A program made the translations under genes and the position numbers. Positions 32,551 through 43,030 of a stretch of 64,000 nt of DNA are shown in pieces (the stretch's first letter is position 1; each line of letters starts with the position of its first letter). The notes beneath the pieces were generated by a model. The model was given only the letters and a program-made list of their open reading frames with translations. It was not told where the DNA came from and searched no databases. Source of the DNA: Lumbricus terrestris (Eukaryota; Annelida; Clitellata; Crassiclitellata; Lumbricidae); the NCBI GenBank assembly GCA_949752735.1, contig OX457043.1, positions 1,908,367 through 1,972,366 on the forward strand, written 5' to 3'.

Positions 32551-33271
32551 TCACAATACAGATGTCATCCATACCTGCTGTATTGAGCAGAATTCAACAG
32601 GTATTTTAGGTTGTCGTAGGTTTCCTTCATGTGGACGGGAATGGATGAAAGCTGGTTTCCAATATGCAGCAGCTCCGCATCGAGACTCAATTTCGTGGAG
32701 TCTACGAATAGTCGCCAATTCTTTAGGGTCATGTTTGATTCCGAGGGCATTCATCAGGCAATCTACATTGAAGCAGAAGACAGGGTCATCTTCCCTGGTG
32801 AAATTTTCCTCAAACTGCCCATGACGAGTGTGAAACAATGTCACTCGGGCATTTTCTAGGAGAAGATTCCATTCATTTAAATCTTGATCCAAGTAACTCC
32901 GCCTTGGCCTTGGATAGGTCCAGGAGGCGAACAAGATCGTTCAGTTTACGCTGGGTGAGAATGTGTGGCACAGATGATACACCTTGGCAGACGTAAGGAT
33001 CATCCCTAGACGTCGAATGCTGCGGAGAACCCGAAGTCGCTTCGTTTCCCTCCTCATCGTCTGAATCAATTAAAAATTCTTTCGGTGGATCCGGAACTGG
33101 AAGTCCTTCGCCATGCAGAGTGGGTCGGATTGCACATGGTATATTGGGGTACGCTATTGACCACTTCCATTTCCTTGTCATGAATGCAGAAGTAGGTGGA
33201 ACCATGCAAAAGTAGTAGTCATATGCATGATTGCTTGGTTCTCTCCAAACCATTCGAACAGCAAAGGTCAC
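32551..33271 (-). pseudogene. Broken ORF of the TIR element, uncharacterised transposon-associated family
   Basis: Read from 33271 downward, one frame gives SIAYPNIPCAIRPTLHGEGL, PVPDPPKEFLIDSDDEEG, and LNDLVRLLDLSKAKAELLGS. A second frame continues with LNEWNLLLENARVTLFHTRH and DDPVFCFNVDCLMNALGI. A third continues WRLFVDSTKLSLDAELLHIG and VHMKETYDNLKYLL. I recognise this as a widespread uncharacterised family in invertebrate genomes (YPN.PSA.RP..H; LNDLVRDL.LSK..AELLGSRL; WRLFIDSSK.SLKAVLLHNG; HMKE.Y.N). It is likely transposon-borne, but no catalytic residues are known to me. At least two frameshifts and a truncated end make this copy non-functional. Confidence 0.7.
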
Positions 33272-33575
33272 CGGCCAATTTCTCGTCTCTTAACTACTAT
33301 GGAAATTTTCTTGCTCACTGGGGAGGGGTTGCATGGCAGGTTAATGCATTACGACACATTATTGTGTTGCAATATGTAGTTTGAAATACAGCGTTGAGAA
33401 AATTAATGGTCATGACACACATATGTAGGCCGACTCAATGCGTACTGAGACATTTGTACGTAACCATCTCTGTCTCTCCTGAACGAGAGCTAATCGACAA
33501 ATTTTACCATCATATTCGTGTTCAGCACCTCAAAATTAGTTAAGATTTGCTATTTTCATCTAGGATACATTTTGT

Positions 33576-33959
33576 GTGTTGACCAGTGTTATTATTGGAC
33601 GCGTGAGAGGGTTAAAATATACAGTAACGAATGAGAACACGGATGAAAATATGATTAATAGTGACAAAGGAGAGAAAGTGGTTGAGACGATTATGAGTGA
33701 GAAACAAGAAAAAGTTGGGTATAAAGGTATACTCAAGAGAGTTGTGAATGCTAATTCACGTTGGCAAGATGCCAAGAAGAAAGTAAGATTCGAGGGCGAT
33801 GAAATGAACACGGAGTATGATGACGTAATAGAGAAAGTTGTAAGTGATGACGTCATGAGCAGTGACGCACATCAGACAACAGCAGCGATAGAAACGAGAG
33901 CTGAGTCGAAGAAAGTGGTGAAGTATAGACCACTCAAGGTCACTGAAATGCCGACCTAA
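33576..33959 (+). pseudogene. Protease C-terminus and linker of the LTR element
   Basis: An open frame after the TIR element encodes VIIGRVRGLKYTV, like the segment ending a gypsy-type protease. A charged Lys/Glu/Asp-rich linker without known motifs follows. It ends with a stop at 33957. The integrase frame is the -1 frame and is open from 33947, so the two overlap by about a dozen bases. Confidence 0.7.
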
Positions 33960-35544
33960 ATATAACCACAAAAGAAATAAAGGAATTACAGAAGACAGAT
34001 GAGACATTGAAGAGTTGCTGGGATAAAGCATCTGAATGGAATGGCGATGAGAAGAGTACAGAAAAAGTGCTGTACGTAAAGAAAGATGGATTGTTGTACC
34101 GGAGATGGAAGGAAGTATTGAAAGATGAAGCGAAGTGGCAGTTGATGGTTCCGAAACAGTTGAGAAATAAAGTTCTAGCTGTAGCACATAACTCGCTACT
34201 GTCAGCTCATCTGGGCATGAAGAAAACTCACGATAAAATTGTGAATGAATTTTATTGGCCAGGAATAAACCAAGAAGTTCGGCGATATATATTAAGTTGT
34301 GATGTATGCCAGAAAGCTGTAGATAAGAAAGTGAACTACAAGGCACCGATGGGACATCTTCCAGTGCTGGATGTGCCGTTCAAGCATGTCTGTGTAGATA
34401 TCATAGGAGCCATAGAGCCAATGTCTATGAGAGGATATCGTTATGTATTAACGATTATCGACTTAAGCACCAGATATCCTGAAGCGATACCATTGAAAGG
34501 TATAAGTACCGAGGAAGTGGCGGAAGCCTTGTTTAACTTTTATTGTCGAATGGGCGTACCACAAAGAATTCATACGGATAGAGGAAGTCAGTTTACGTCA
34601 GAACTAATGGCCGAAGTAAACAAAATGTTATTAATCAAACACACGATGACAAGTCCATACCACGCGATGGGAAATGGTTGTGTAGAACGTCTTAATGGCA
34701 CGATTAAGACAACACTGAGAAAATTGATAGGTGAACAAGTAAAAGAGTGGGACAGGTACTTGGCACCACTACTTTTCGCATTACGAGATACTGTACACGA
34801 GAGCCACGGATACACGCCTTTCGAATTAATCTTCGGAAGATCTTGTAGAGGTCCAGTACAGATATTGAAGGAACTGTGGACAAACGAAAAAGTGGAAGAC
34901 GAGGTGAAGGATGTGTACACATATATGACAGATCTACGAGAGCGTATAGAGGAAACGTGTAACATGGCGCAGAAAGCAATCCACAAAGCTAATGCAAAGA
35001 ACAAGAAGTATTACGATAAAAAGGCACGATATAGAAAACTGGAGATAGGTGATAAAGTCCTATTGTTACTGCCGAGTTGTAATAATAAGATGCTTGTGAA
35101 ATGGCAAGGACCATTTGTTGTCAGAGGGAAAATCGGAGATTACGATTACAAAGTTGAGGTTGATGGTGGTAAACTGAAGACTTACCACATTAACATACTA
35201 AAGAAATATTACGAGAGAAATGAAGAAGAATTATCAGGTTCTGAGACAATAGCATACGTGTCGGCTATTGTACATGATGGAAAAGAAGGTGAGGATGAAG
35301 AGGAGGAAATATTAAATCTGTATGTCAGTAAGCAGACTGAGACTTACAAGGATGTTGATATTAATCCACAATTAGAAGATGAACAGAGAGGTGAACTTGA
35401 GAAATTACTGAGAGAATATCAAGACATATTCACAGATAAACCAGGAAGAACGGACATGGTGAAACACGAGATTCATCTTACGAGTGATGAACCTGTTAGG
35501 ATGAAAGCGTATCCAACACCGTATCATCTACAGTCAGAAATTGA
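33947..35544 (+). pseudogene. pol: integrase, then the start of reverse transcriptase
   Basis: Integrase of the LTR element, which would insert the cDNA. The H2C2 zinc module is HNSLLSAHLGMKKTH...CDVCQK. The catalytic core has VDIIGAIEPM, HTDRGSQFTS and GNGCVERLNGT (the D, D and E positions). The C-terminal module has VKWQGPFVVRGKIGDYDYKV. The same frame runs on, without a stop, into LLREYQDIFTDKPGRTD and HEIHLTSDEPVRMKAYPTPY. This is the region just before the RT fingers in Ty3/gypsy elements. So integrase lies upstream of RT in one polyprotein. The frame is cut at 35544 by the foldback element; RT resumes at 38578. Confidence 0.93.
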
Positions 35545-38500
35545 TAATAGTCGGGTCAATCTGCGACATGACCCTGAACAAATTGCAAGAAAGCGTTTTA
35601 TGATGATTTTATGGTATACTGGGTCTGGTGATGAACATACTAAAAGTTGCCAAAAATTGCACCACGGCAAGTGGTCTAATTTTGGCGGGAAAAAAAGATG
35701 GCCGCCAATTGGACTAGGCATGGAATCTGGAAATGATACAGTTAGGAGCAAATCATGTAATAATTTGCTAACATGCTTTTCTAGACTAATTCGACCCTCC
35801 TGAAAACGAAAATCGGGGTTAGGAAGCTTGATTTTTAGCGGTTGCATGGGAAAACAAGATGGCGGCCAAAATGGCGGTCTATAATTGATTCAAAAGGTTG
35901 TATAGTCGGGTCAATCTACGTAATGATCCGCAAAATTGTAAGAAGGCGTTTTATGATGATTTTATGGTATACTGGGTCTGGTGATGAACATACTAAAAGT
36001 TGCCAAAAATCGCACCACGGCAAGTGGTCTAATTTTGGCGGGAAAAAAGATGGCCGCCAATTGGACTAGGCATGGAATCTGGAAATGATACTGTTAGGAG
36101 CAAATCATGTAATATACTGCTAGCATGCTTTTCCAGACTAATTCGACCCTCCTGAGAACGAAAATCGTGGTTAGCAAGCTTGATTTTTAGCGGTTGCATG
36201 AAAAAACAAGATGGCGGCCAAAATGGCGGCCTATTGCGTAAAAGGTTGTAAGTCGGGTATTGTATGTGATATGAACACGATTTTGCAATTGAAATTAAGA
36301 AGTATGGGTTCTAGGCATGCAATGGAATCAAAGACACGTATATAGCACTGGAAGAAAACCAAAATGGCAGGAAAATGGCGGCCAGAATGTTGAAATTGCT
36401 AAAAGTGAAGTGATGCATGCAATGGAAACATGTCTCGGAAATGGATGGATCTTTCGAAGGCGGAGGCGGACGAGAAGTGGAATGGGGTAGAATGCGAATG
36501 GAATCTATCCTGCGCAATACCATCCTCCGCCAACCCATCCACATCATCATCAGCATCATCTCCATCACAGCCTGACATCAAACGGCGCTGGAGGGGGTTC
36601 ATTCCAGCATCGTCGCACTACAGAAGCCAGGCCTACGGGCACCTGCCGGGAACACTTAAACGGGGCAAGAGTTTGCTATCCATGGCGCATCAATCAGCGC
36701 ACCCCTACGAACCGTACACCCGAGGGAGGCTGCCCCTACCATCCGCTGTTCCATCGTCGTCGTCGCGTGTCCTCCAGCCGTCGTCCAGTCCCAACCCGCA
36801 CACTACGAACCTCTTCTCTTTGCGCTATTCTCCCCTCGCGTTGCCAGCCTTCGTCTGGCAAAAGAAACGCTAAGAGAACGATCATCTTCCAGGGAGGCCT
36901 CGAACGACTGACTGGCAAGGGCGGTCACCACCACCAGCACCACCACCAGCACCACCACCTGGAGATGGAAGAGATCAACACGAAGGACCTAGCGCAGAAG
37001 ACGAGCAGTGAGCTGAAGAGGTACAGCAACCCTCATACTATCGATTCAGACTGAACCCATGAAACATCGCTGTGCAAACAGTGGTTTCTACTATAACATG
37101 ATCTGCGTTTGGAGTGCAGAAAATAGTTCAACAACTTCCATCTCAAGGTGGTGGTGGTGCTGGTGGTGACCGCCCTTGCCAGTCAGTCGTTCGAGGCCTC
37201 CCTGGAAGATGATCGTTCTCTTAGCGTTTCTTTTGCCAGACGAAGGCTGGCAACGCGAGGGGAGAATAGCGCAAAGAGAAGAGGTTCGTAGTGTGCGGGT
37301 TGGGACTGGACGACGGCTGGAGGACACGCGACGACGACGATGGAACAGCGGATGGTAGGGGCAGCCTCCCTCGGGTGTACGGTTCGTAGGGGTGCGCTGA
37401 TTGATGCGCCATGGATAGCAAACTCTTGCCCCGTTTAAGTGTTCCCGGCAGGTGCCCGTAGGCCTGGCTTCTGTAGTGCGACGATGCTGGAATGAACCCC
37501 CTCCAGCGCCGTTTGATGTCAGGCTGTGATGGAGATGATGCTGATGATGATGTGGATGGGTTGGCGGGGGATGGTATTGCGCAGGATAGATTCCATTCGC
37601 ATTCTACCCCATTCCACTTCTCGTCCGCCTCCGCCTTCGAAAGATCCATCCATTTCCGAGACATGTTTCCATTGCATACATCACTTCACTTTTAGCAATT
37701 TCAACATTCTGACCGCCATTTTCCTGCCATTTTGGTTTTCTTCCAGTGCTATATACGTGTCTTTGATTCCATTGCATGCCTAGAACCCATACTTCTTAAT
37801 TTCAATTGCAAAATCGTATTCATACCACATACAATAGGGGCCTACCCGACTTACAGCCTTTTACGCAATAGGCCGCCATTTTGGCCGCCATCTTGTTTTT
37901 TCATGCAACCGCTAAAAATCAAGCTTGCTAACCACGATTTTCGTTCTCAGGAGGGTCGAATTAGTCTGGAAAAGCATGCTAGCAGTATATTACATGATTT
38001 GCTCCTAACAGTATCATTTCCAGATTCCATGCCTAGTCCAATTGGCGGCCATCTTTTTTTCCCGCCAAAATTAGACCACTTGCCGTGGTGCGATTTTTGG
38101 CAACTTTTAGTATGTTCATTACCAGACCCAGTATACCATAAAATCATCATAAAACGCCTTCTTACAATTTTGCGGATCATTACGTAGATTGACCCGACTA
38201 TACAACCTTTTGAATCAATTATAGACCGCCATTTTGGCCGCCATCTTGTTTTCCCATGCAACCGCTAAAAATCAAGCTTCCTAACCACGATTTTCGTTTT
38301 CAGGAGGGTCGAATTAGTCTAGAAAAGCATGTTAGCAAATTATTACATGATTTGCTCCTAACTGTATCATTTCCAGATTCCATGCCTAGTCCAATTGGCG
38401 GCCATCTTTTTTTCCCGCCAAAATTAGACCACTTGCCGTGGTGCGATTTTTGGCAACTTTTAGTATGTTCATCACCAGACCCAATATACCAGAAAATCAT

Positions 38501-38569
38501 CATAAAACGCTTTCTTGCAATTTGTTCCTGGTTCACCGAAGTTTTTTCGTAGATTGACCCGACTATAAG
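35545..38569. mobile_element. Foldback element with 1.43 kb inverted arms
   Basis: The element is a near-perfect inverted repeat: left arm 35545-36971, right arm 37135-38569, loop 36972-37134. The termini read TAATAGTCGGGTCAATCT and, inverted, CTTATAGTCGGGTCAATCT. It is flanked by the duplicated 8-mer GAAATTGA (35537-35544, 38570-38577), and the interrupted pol frame stays open across the two flanks. Each arm starts with two ~355-bp direct subrepeats (TATAGTCGGGTCAATCTACG at 35548 and 35901) rich in AAGATGGCGGCCAAAATGGC. The inner part of the arms is GC-richer and open in frame on both arms. It resembles the long-arm foldback (TU-type) elements described in sea urchins. Confidence 0.93.
36430..37054 (+). 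pseudogene. Onecut-like coding fragment captured in the foldback element
   Basis: Near the inner end of the left arm a frame encodes a His-rich stretch (HHHQHHHQHHH) followed by LEMEEINTKDLAQKTSSELK and RYSNPHTI before a stop at 37052. In Onecut/HNF6 transcription factors the CUT domain begins MEEINTKEVAQRITTELKRY and SIPQAI. By eye 17 of 26 positions are the same, and poly-His tracts occur upstream in Onecut proteins. Upstream, another frame (36430-36873) is open and Ser/Pro-rich, repeated in the right arm (37221-37664). The rest of the CUT domain and the homeodomain are absent. I infer that the element captured a piece of a host onecut gene, which then decayed. Confidence 0.65.
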
Positions 38570-38577
38570 GAAATTGA

Positions 38578-39769
38578 GATAATGTTAGAGAATGGGATAA
38601 TAGAAAGATCAGAAGCAGCATACGCAGCACCGCTTGTTGTTGTCAAGAAGGCTGATGGAAGCAATAGACTTTGTTGCAACTATAAACAATTGAATAAAGT
38701 GACAGTTTTTGATCCAGAGCCGATGATGTCAAACGAGGATATCTTCAATAAACTGAGTGGTAGCAAAATATATAGCAAGTTTGATTTTTGCAAAGGGTAT
38801 TGGCAAATTCCAATGAGCGAAGAATCAAAAGATTATACGACTTTCATTTGTGCAAGTGGGTTGTATAAATTCAACGTTCTACCATTTGGATTGGTAAATA
38901 GTGCTTCAAGCTATAACAGACTGATAAGGAAGATTTTGCATGGAACCGAGAATCTGGAGAGTTATGTTGATGACATACTAGCTCATACAGAAGGATGGAC
39001 TAAACATATGAAGATTTTACGTGAATTTTTTCAAAGAGTGAGAGATGCTCACCTAACTTTGAAACCAAAGAAATGTTCATTAGGCTATGGACGCATTGAT
39101 TTCTTGGGTCATACGTTAAACAACGACGACATTAGTCCTAAAGGAGAATCGATAGATAAGATTGTGGAGATGCCACAACCGAAAACGAAGAAACAAATAA
39201 GAAGCTTTTTGGGAGCAATAAACTATTACAGAAAGTTTATTCCACATTGTGCTGAGCTGATGGCACCATTAAGTGACTTGACAAAGAAGTCAGCAGCTAA
39301 TAATGTTGATTGGAACGAAGAATTAGATGAGAGTTTTAGTAAGCTGAAAGCAGCACTTGCTAAGACACCAATATTAAAGTTACCAAACTTGGAGAAGGAA
39401 TTCGTGATTCAAACGGATGCTTCGGGAAGAGGAATAGGTTGTGTCCTGATACAGCAGTATGAAGGAATAAACCACCCGATTGCATATGCGAGTAGGAAAC
39501 TATTGGAGAGAGAGACGAGATATTCAGTTGAGGAGAGAGAATGTCTAGCGATAATGTGGGGAATTAGTCGGTTTGACAGGTACTTGTGTGGAAAGCAGTT
39601 TGTGATTGAGACGGACCACTGCGGACTACAGTACATGAAGGAAGGAAGAATGAAGAATGCGAGAGTCATGAGGTGGAGTCTAGCACTTCAAAATTATTGC
39701 TTTACGATACGATATATCAAGGGGAGCAATAATGTTATGTCTGATTATTTGAGTAGAGGAATTACATAG
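38578..39769 (+). CDS. pol: reverse transcriptase and RNase H
   Basis: The 3' part of pol copies element RNA into DNA and removes the RNA strand. RT motifs: LENGIIERSEAAYAAPLVVV, LCCNYKQLNKVT, KFDFCKGYWQIPM, LPFGLVNSASSYNRLI and the catalytic LESYVDDILAH. The tether has KCSLGYGRIDFLGH and SFLGAINYYRKFIPHCAELM. RNase H has QTDASGRGIGCVL, EERECLAIMW and ETDHCGLQYM, with the acidic residues in place, then IRYIKGSNNVMSDYLSR. The usual integrase does not follow; the frame stops at 39767, 160 bp before the 3' LTR. The frame has no internal stops. Confidence 0.95.
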
Positions 39770-39915
39770 TACTTAAATATATCAGTAATGTATTATAATA
39801 ATGTAGGTAAGAAATAGTTCAGTAATGTTGTATTGTTATGTAAGATAGAATAAGTTGATAGAAATTTAGTTGATAGATAATTAGGTGAGATTGTAAAGCC
39901 TGATTACAGACTTTT

Positions 39916-39925
39916 GAAGGAGGGG
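39916..39925 (+). promoter_or_regulatory. Polypurine tract
   Basis: GAAGGAGGGG lies four bases before the 3' LTR, the place where plus-strand DNA synthesis is primed. Confidence 0.85.
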
Positions 39926-39929
39926 TATT

Positions 39930-40985
39930 TGTAGCGTATTAAATCGCTATTATCTATCAATCTAACTTGTCTAGTATTAAGTGTTAATTGTAGGTAGAAG
40001 TTGTCAGACAATGTAGTGGCGTTGATTTAATTAGTTAATTAATTGGCGTTGTTAGAAGAATTAATATTTAGTAATACGATCAGCAAACGAAACTACAGAA
40101 GCGCTAAAGAAGTGCAGCGAGACTGATAAGCGTTGGTTGCTATTGGAGACTATAGCAACAAAAACAACGTAACGACGCGTAAGCCAATTAAAACGCAGTC
40201 TAACTGATTAAACACACGTCATCGACAGAAACGGTTGAAAGATCGATTTCTGCAGTTGGAGCTAATGGCGAAGGGTCATTTTGTTGCGGCAAATGAACTC
40301 TTAAGTGAAATTAGCGGCAGAATGATTGGTTTGTGGCACCTTCGACGTTGAGAAGGGTGGCCAACGGACGTTAAGTTTTCGAGACAGTTTTTGCGATCGA
40401 GGTAAATTCTGGAGCTTGGAGAACTATCGTCATTCGTGGGTGAAGAGTTTGCTCGAGGATTTTGAATTCTACGAACATTGGAGAGAGTCGTTGGAGATAA
40501 TCACACGGTTGATTCAAACATTTATGATCACATGGTTGATCTGGACGTTGATGTGCACGCTGGAATTGTGACACATTACATCCATTCGAGTAAGAATACT
40601 GGCATTTGTGAATACAAAATATACTCCTTGGAATTTCGTTGTTCGGCCTGGACTACGAAATATCTTCGGTATATATTATTCCACTGCATATTCGAGACAC
40701 TTGGTTGTCGAAATACAAAGATCGGAACTACGACGATTTACAGAATTGGCGGACGATGAACTAGAAAGAATTCTACACTCAAGTGAAGCTAAGAAACATA
40801 ATAAATCTAGTAATCAATCAACGCCAATAGGTAAATAGGGACACTGCATAATTGTATTGTTTCTTTAATAATAATCAATATATTTTACATTTAAAAGAAT
40901 TGGTTTCTCTTTGAACTGGCTATTTAAATACAGTACATGTTTGATACCTGCTAAAATGAGCATATGCTAATAATAAGAGGCTACA
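39930..40985 (+). repeat. 3' LTR (1056 bp)
   Basis: Same as the 5' LTR except for two small indels. It ends GGCTACA and is followed by the target duplication CCGCA at 40986-40990. Confidence 0.95.
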
Positions 40986-40999
40986 CCGCAACCAGTTAC

Positions 41000-41125
41000 A
41001 GTGCACAGTTAAGCAATTTAAAAAATTCACAAGAATGACAAATCACAAATCTTCACTACTAACAGAACAGACGGCCTGCAATACAAGGGTGCTACTAGCA
41101 GCCTACAAAAGCATGTCTAATTGTC
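41000..41125 (-). mobile_element. Partial SINE (family 2)
   Basis: CACTACTAACAGAACAGACG and GTGCTACTAGCAGCCTACAA match the body of the SINE at 1497-1722. Confidence 0.6.
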
Positions 41126-41847
41126 TATCCTTCTTGAATGACTTCATTTCAACAAACCCTTGGCAACAATCGACAATTCGTCACAGGTATGTGCAACTTT
41201 GCGGAAATACTTGAATGTAGCAGATCAAACAAAATGCATGGTAACCTCATACAAGTTAAACAGTTGATTTGTTTCGACTGGAGATCCAACAGACAAGCTA
41301 TTACAAATGAATTATTCATGCAGGTGTTTGGGATTTCTAGAGAAATCTTTCTGTGATGGTAATTAAATTCAATGTCATCAGAAACCATTGACTGACGTAG
41401 CAGGTGAACTCTCCTTCTTTTTCAATGGAATCTCTATGGCTGTCTCCCAAATCATCTAGCAGTTTCCAATACAAACGTCACGGGTAGTGTCATCGTGTAC
41501 ATCATCAATTGTATGAAATATCAGTCCAACATTACCCGAACCAGGGCACACATGTACCAACACCAAAGAAATTTGTCAATTAGTGGCATTTATCATATCC
41601 ATATTCTTAAAGTACCTGTGACGGAACTCGCTTTCTGCCAGATACCGATCAACTGAGTTCTACTCACTGCAGCTCAGTTAACCACATGTAAGCCACTTCC
41701 TTGTTACCTTGTATGCTGGAAAAAAACAGTAACGCCTGTGACAAATTTGCGGACATAAAATTAAAACTTTTCACAAACTTCATAAAATTAGATGTGACCC
41801 ATCTGACCCAAACCAGGTTTAACTTGATTTCTTTACAATTTGAGTGT
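41126..41847. other. Spacer, nothing recognised
   Basis: No gene-like structure was found; short open frames lack splice context and family motifs. Confidence 0.4.
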
Positions 41848-41855
41848 CATATACC

Positions 41856-42021
41856 CAGTGGTTAAAGTGGTTTGGGTGAGCAGTGGGAACGCTGAATGTG
41901 AGCAGTGGGAACGCTGATGAAGAATTGTATTGAAATGCATGTGTTTTGGCGTTCCATCATGAATGCAAGCCAAGAATTTGGAGAGCAGTGGGAATGGCGT
42001 TCCCACCCACTTTAAACCCTG
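41856..42021. mobile_element. hAT-type MITE with 8-bp TSD (166 bp)
   Basis: Ends CAGTGGTTAAAGTGG and, inverted, CAGGGTTTAAAGTGG. Exact flanking duplication CATATACC (41848-41855, 42022-42029). It contains a short direct repeat GAGCAGTGGGAACGCTGA. Confidence 0.88.
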
Positions 42022-42608
42022 CATATACCGTTTTAAAAAGTAAAGTCCCTAAAATGGCACAAACAGCATTGTTCCATCATGTTCTTGCCCAAAAGTAACA
42101 AAGTAAAAATATGACCCAAGTGTTCAACTTATGATTATGATAAAAATGTATTTAACGCTTTGTATAATTTCGGAATACAAAATTTCCTTAGCAACCATGC
42201 TTAGAATTAAATGAAATTGGAAGCAGATAAGAAGGCTGCATGATAAAGTCTGGGTCATTTATTCATGCCTCATATTTTATGCTAACCATATGCCAAGTAT
42301 GGCCATAAAAAAATTTAAAATCAAGGTCTATCCTATTTTGGTCATTATCTTGTAAGTTCCGTGTGTTGCAACACAAGCCTGGTTATGGTCAGATGGGACA
42401 CATATCAGTGCAAAAACAGTTACAATTGTGCTTTTTTTGTCAATGCACTGCAACAGTAATGGAATAATTGTTCTTTCTATGTATGTATGCATGTATATGA
42501 ACACTCATATAGCGCCTCACATTAACTTCACGAAAGCGCTATCTTTAACTAGACCCATCCTGCACTGCTTAGTCTCTCTAAAGCAACAACCAAAAAGCCA
42601 CTTATGTC

Positions 42609-43030
42609 CAGGGCTGTACACAAGGGTATACGTGGGCGTACAAGCCATATAGTGTGTACAAACCTTAGCGCGTACACATCTACAAAATATTTGTTCTTAG
42701 TGTACTCAGTTCCATAAACGAGAGTACACAGCGTGTACTGATTTCACAAAGAGTAAAGATTGAAAAAAATGTCATAAATAAAATTCTAACAAGAAGACAG
42801 CAGAATACTGCAACCATATAATGCATAACCTCAATTATATAATACATAAAACTAATAAAAATGATTATATGTTTTGTTTTATGCTGCAATAAACGTACTA
42901 CAACTAAAAAGCCATCAGAAATCAGTCAAAAAAAGGTAATCAGAAAAAGACGAAGACAAAAGAACGCCAATGCTCTAGTCTCAAGCAACCGTAGCATATA
43001 CTGACTACAAATTTTACCAGTACAGCCCTG
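42609..43030. mobile_element. hAT-type MITE with near-perfect TSD (422 bp)
   Basis: Ends CAGGGCTGTAC and its inverse GTACAGCCCTG. Flanks CTTATGTC and CTTATGCC differ at one base. Interior is rich in GTGTACGC-type motifs and non-coding. Confidence 0.8.

Larger units (their letters stand above)
31551..33575 (-). mobile_element. DNA transposon with ~70-bp inverted ends, decayed, inserted after protease
   Basis: Inverted repeats join the two ends. The left reads GTATCCTACATGAAATTTGC and then AAGGTGCTGAACACGAATAT. The right is the inverse, with GTATCCTAGATGAAAATAGC and GAGGTGCTGAACACGAATAT. Exact termini and the target duplication are not clear, so the superfamily is unassigned. The interior holds a minus-strand broken coding region (32551-33271) and a SINE (31795-32014). 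Confidence 0.75.
26871..40985 (+). mobile_element. Gmr1-type Ty3/gypsy LTR retrotransposon with nested insertions (14.1 kb)
   Basis: The element is bounded by two near-identical ~1.06 kb LTRs (TGTAGCG...GGCTACA) and a perfect 5-bp target duplication CCGCA (26866-26870, 40986-40990). Internal domains on the plus strand run gag (coiled coil, SCAN-like region, CCHC knuckle), protease (DSGA), integrase (HHCC, DDE, GPF/Y-like module), RT (YVDD) and RNase H. Integrase before RT is the Ty1/copia order, but the RT and RNase H sequences are Ty3/gypsy-like, which defines the Gmr1 group. A polypurine tract precedes the 3' LTR. Three insertions break it: a LINE (~29046-30575), a TIR element (~31551-33575) and a foldback element (35545-38569). 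Without them the element would be about 7.5 kb. No env-like frame is seen. Confidence 0.93.

Noticed and set aside
36311..36602. Minus-strand frames in the foldback arm and their mirror at 37492-37783
   Set aside because: Mirror images created by the inverted repeat; no domain resemblance.
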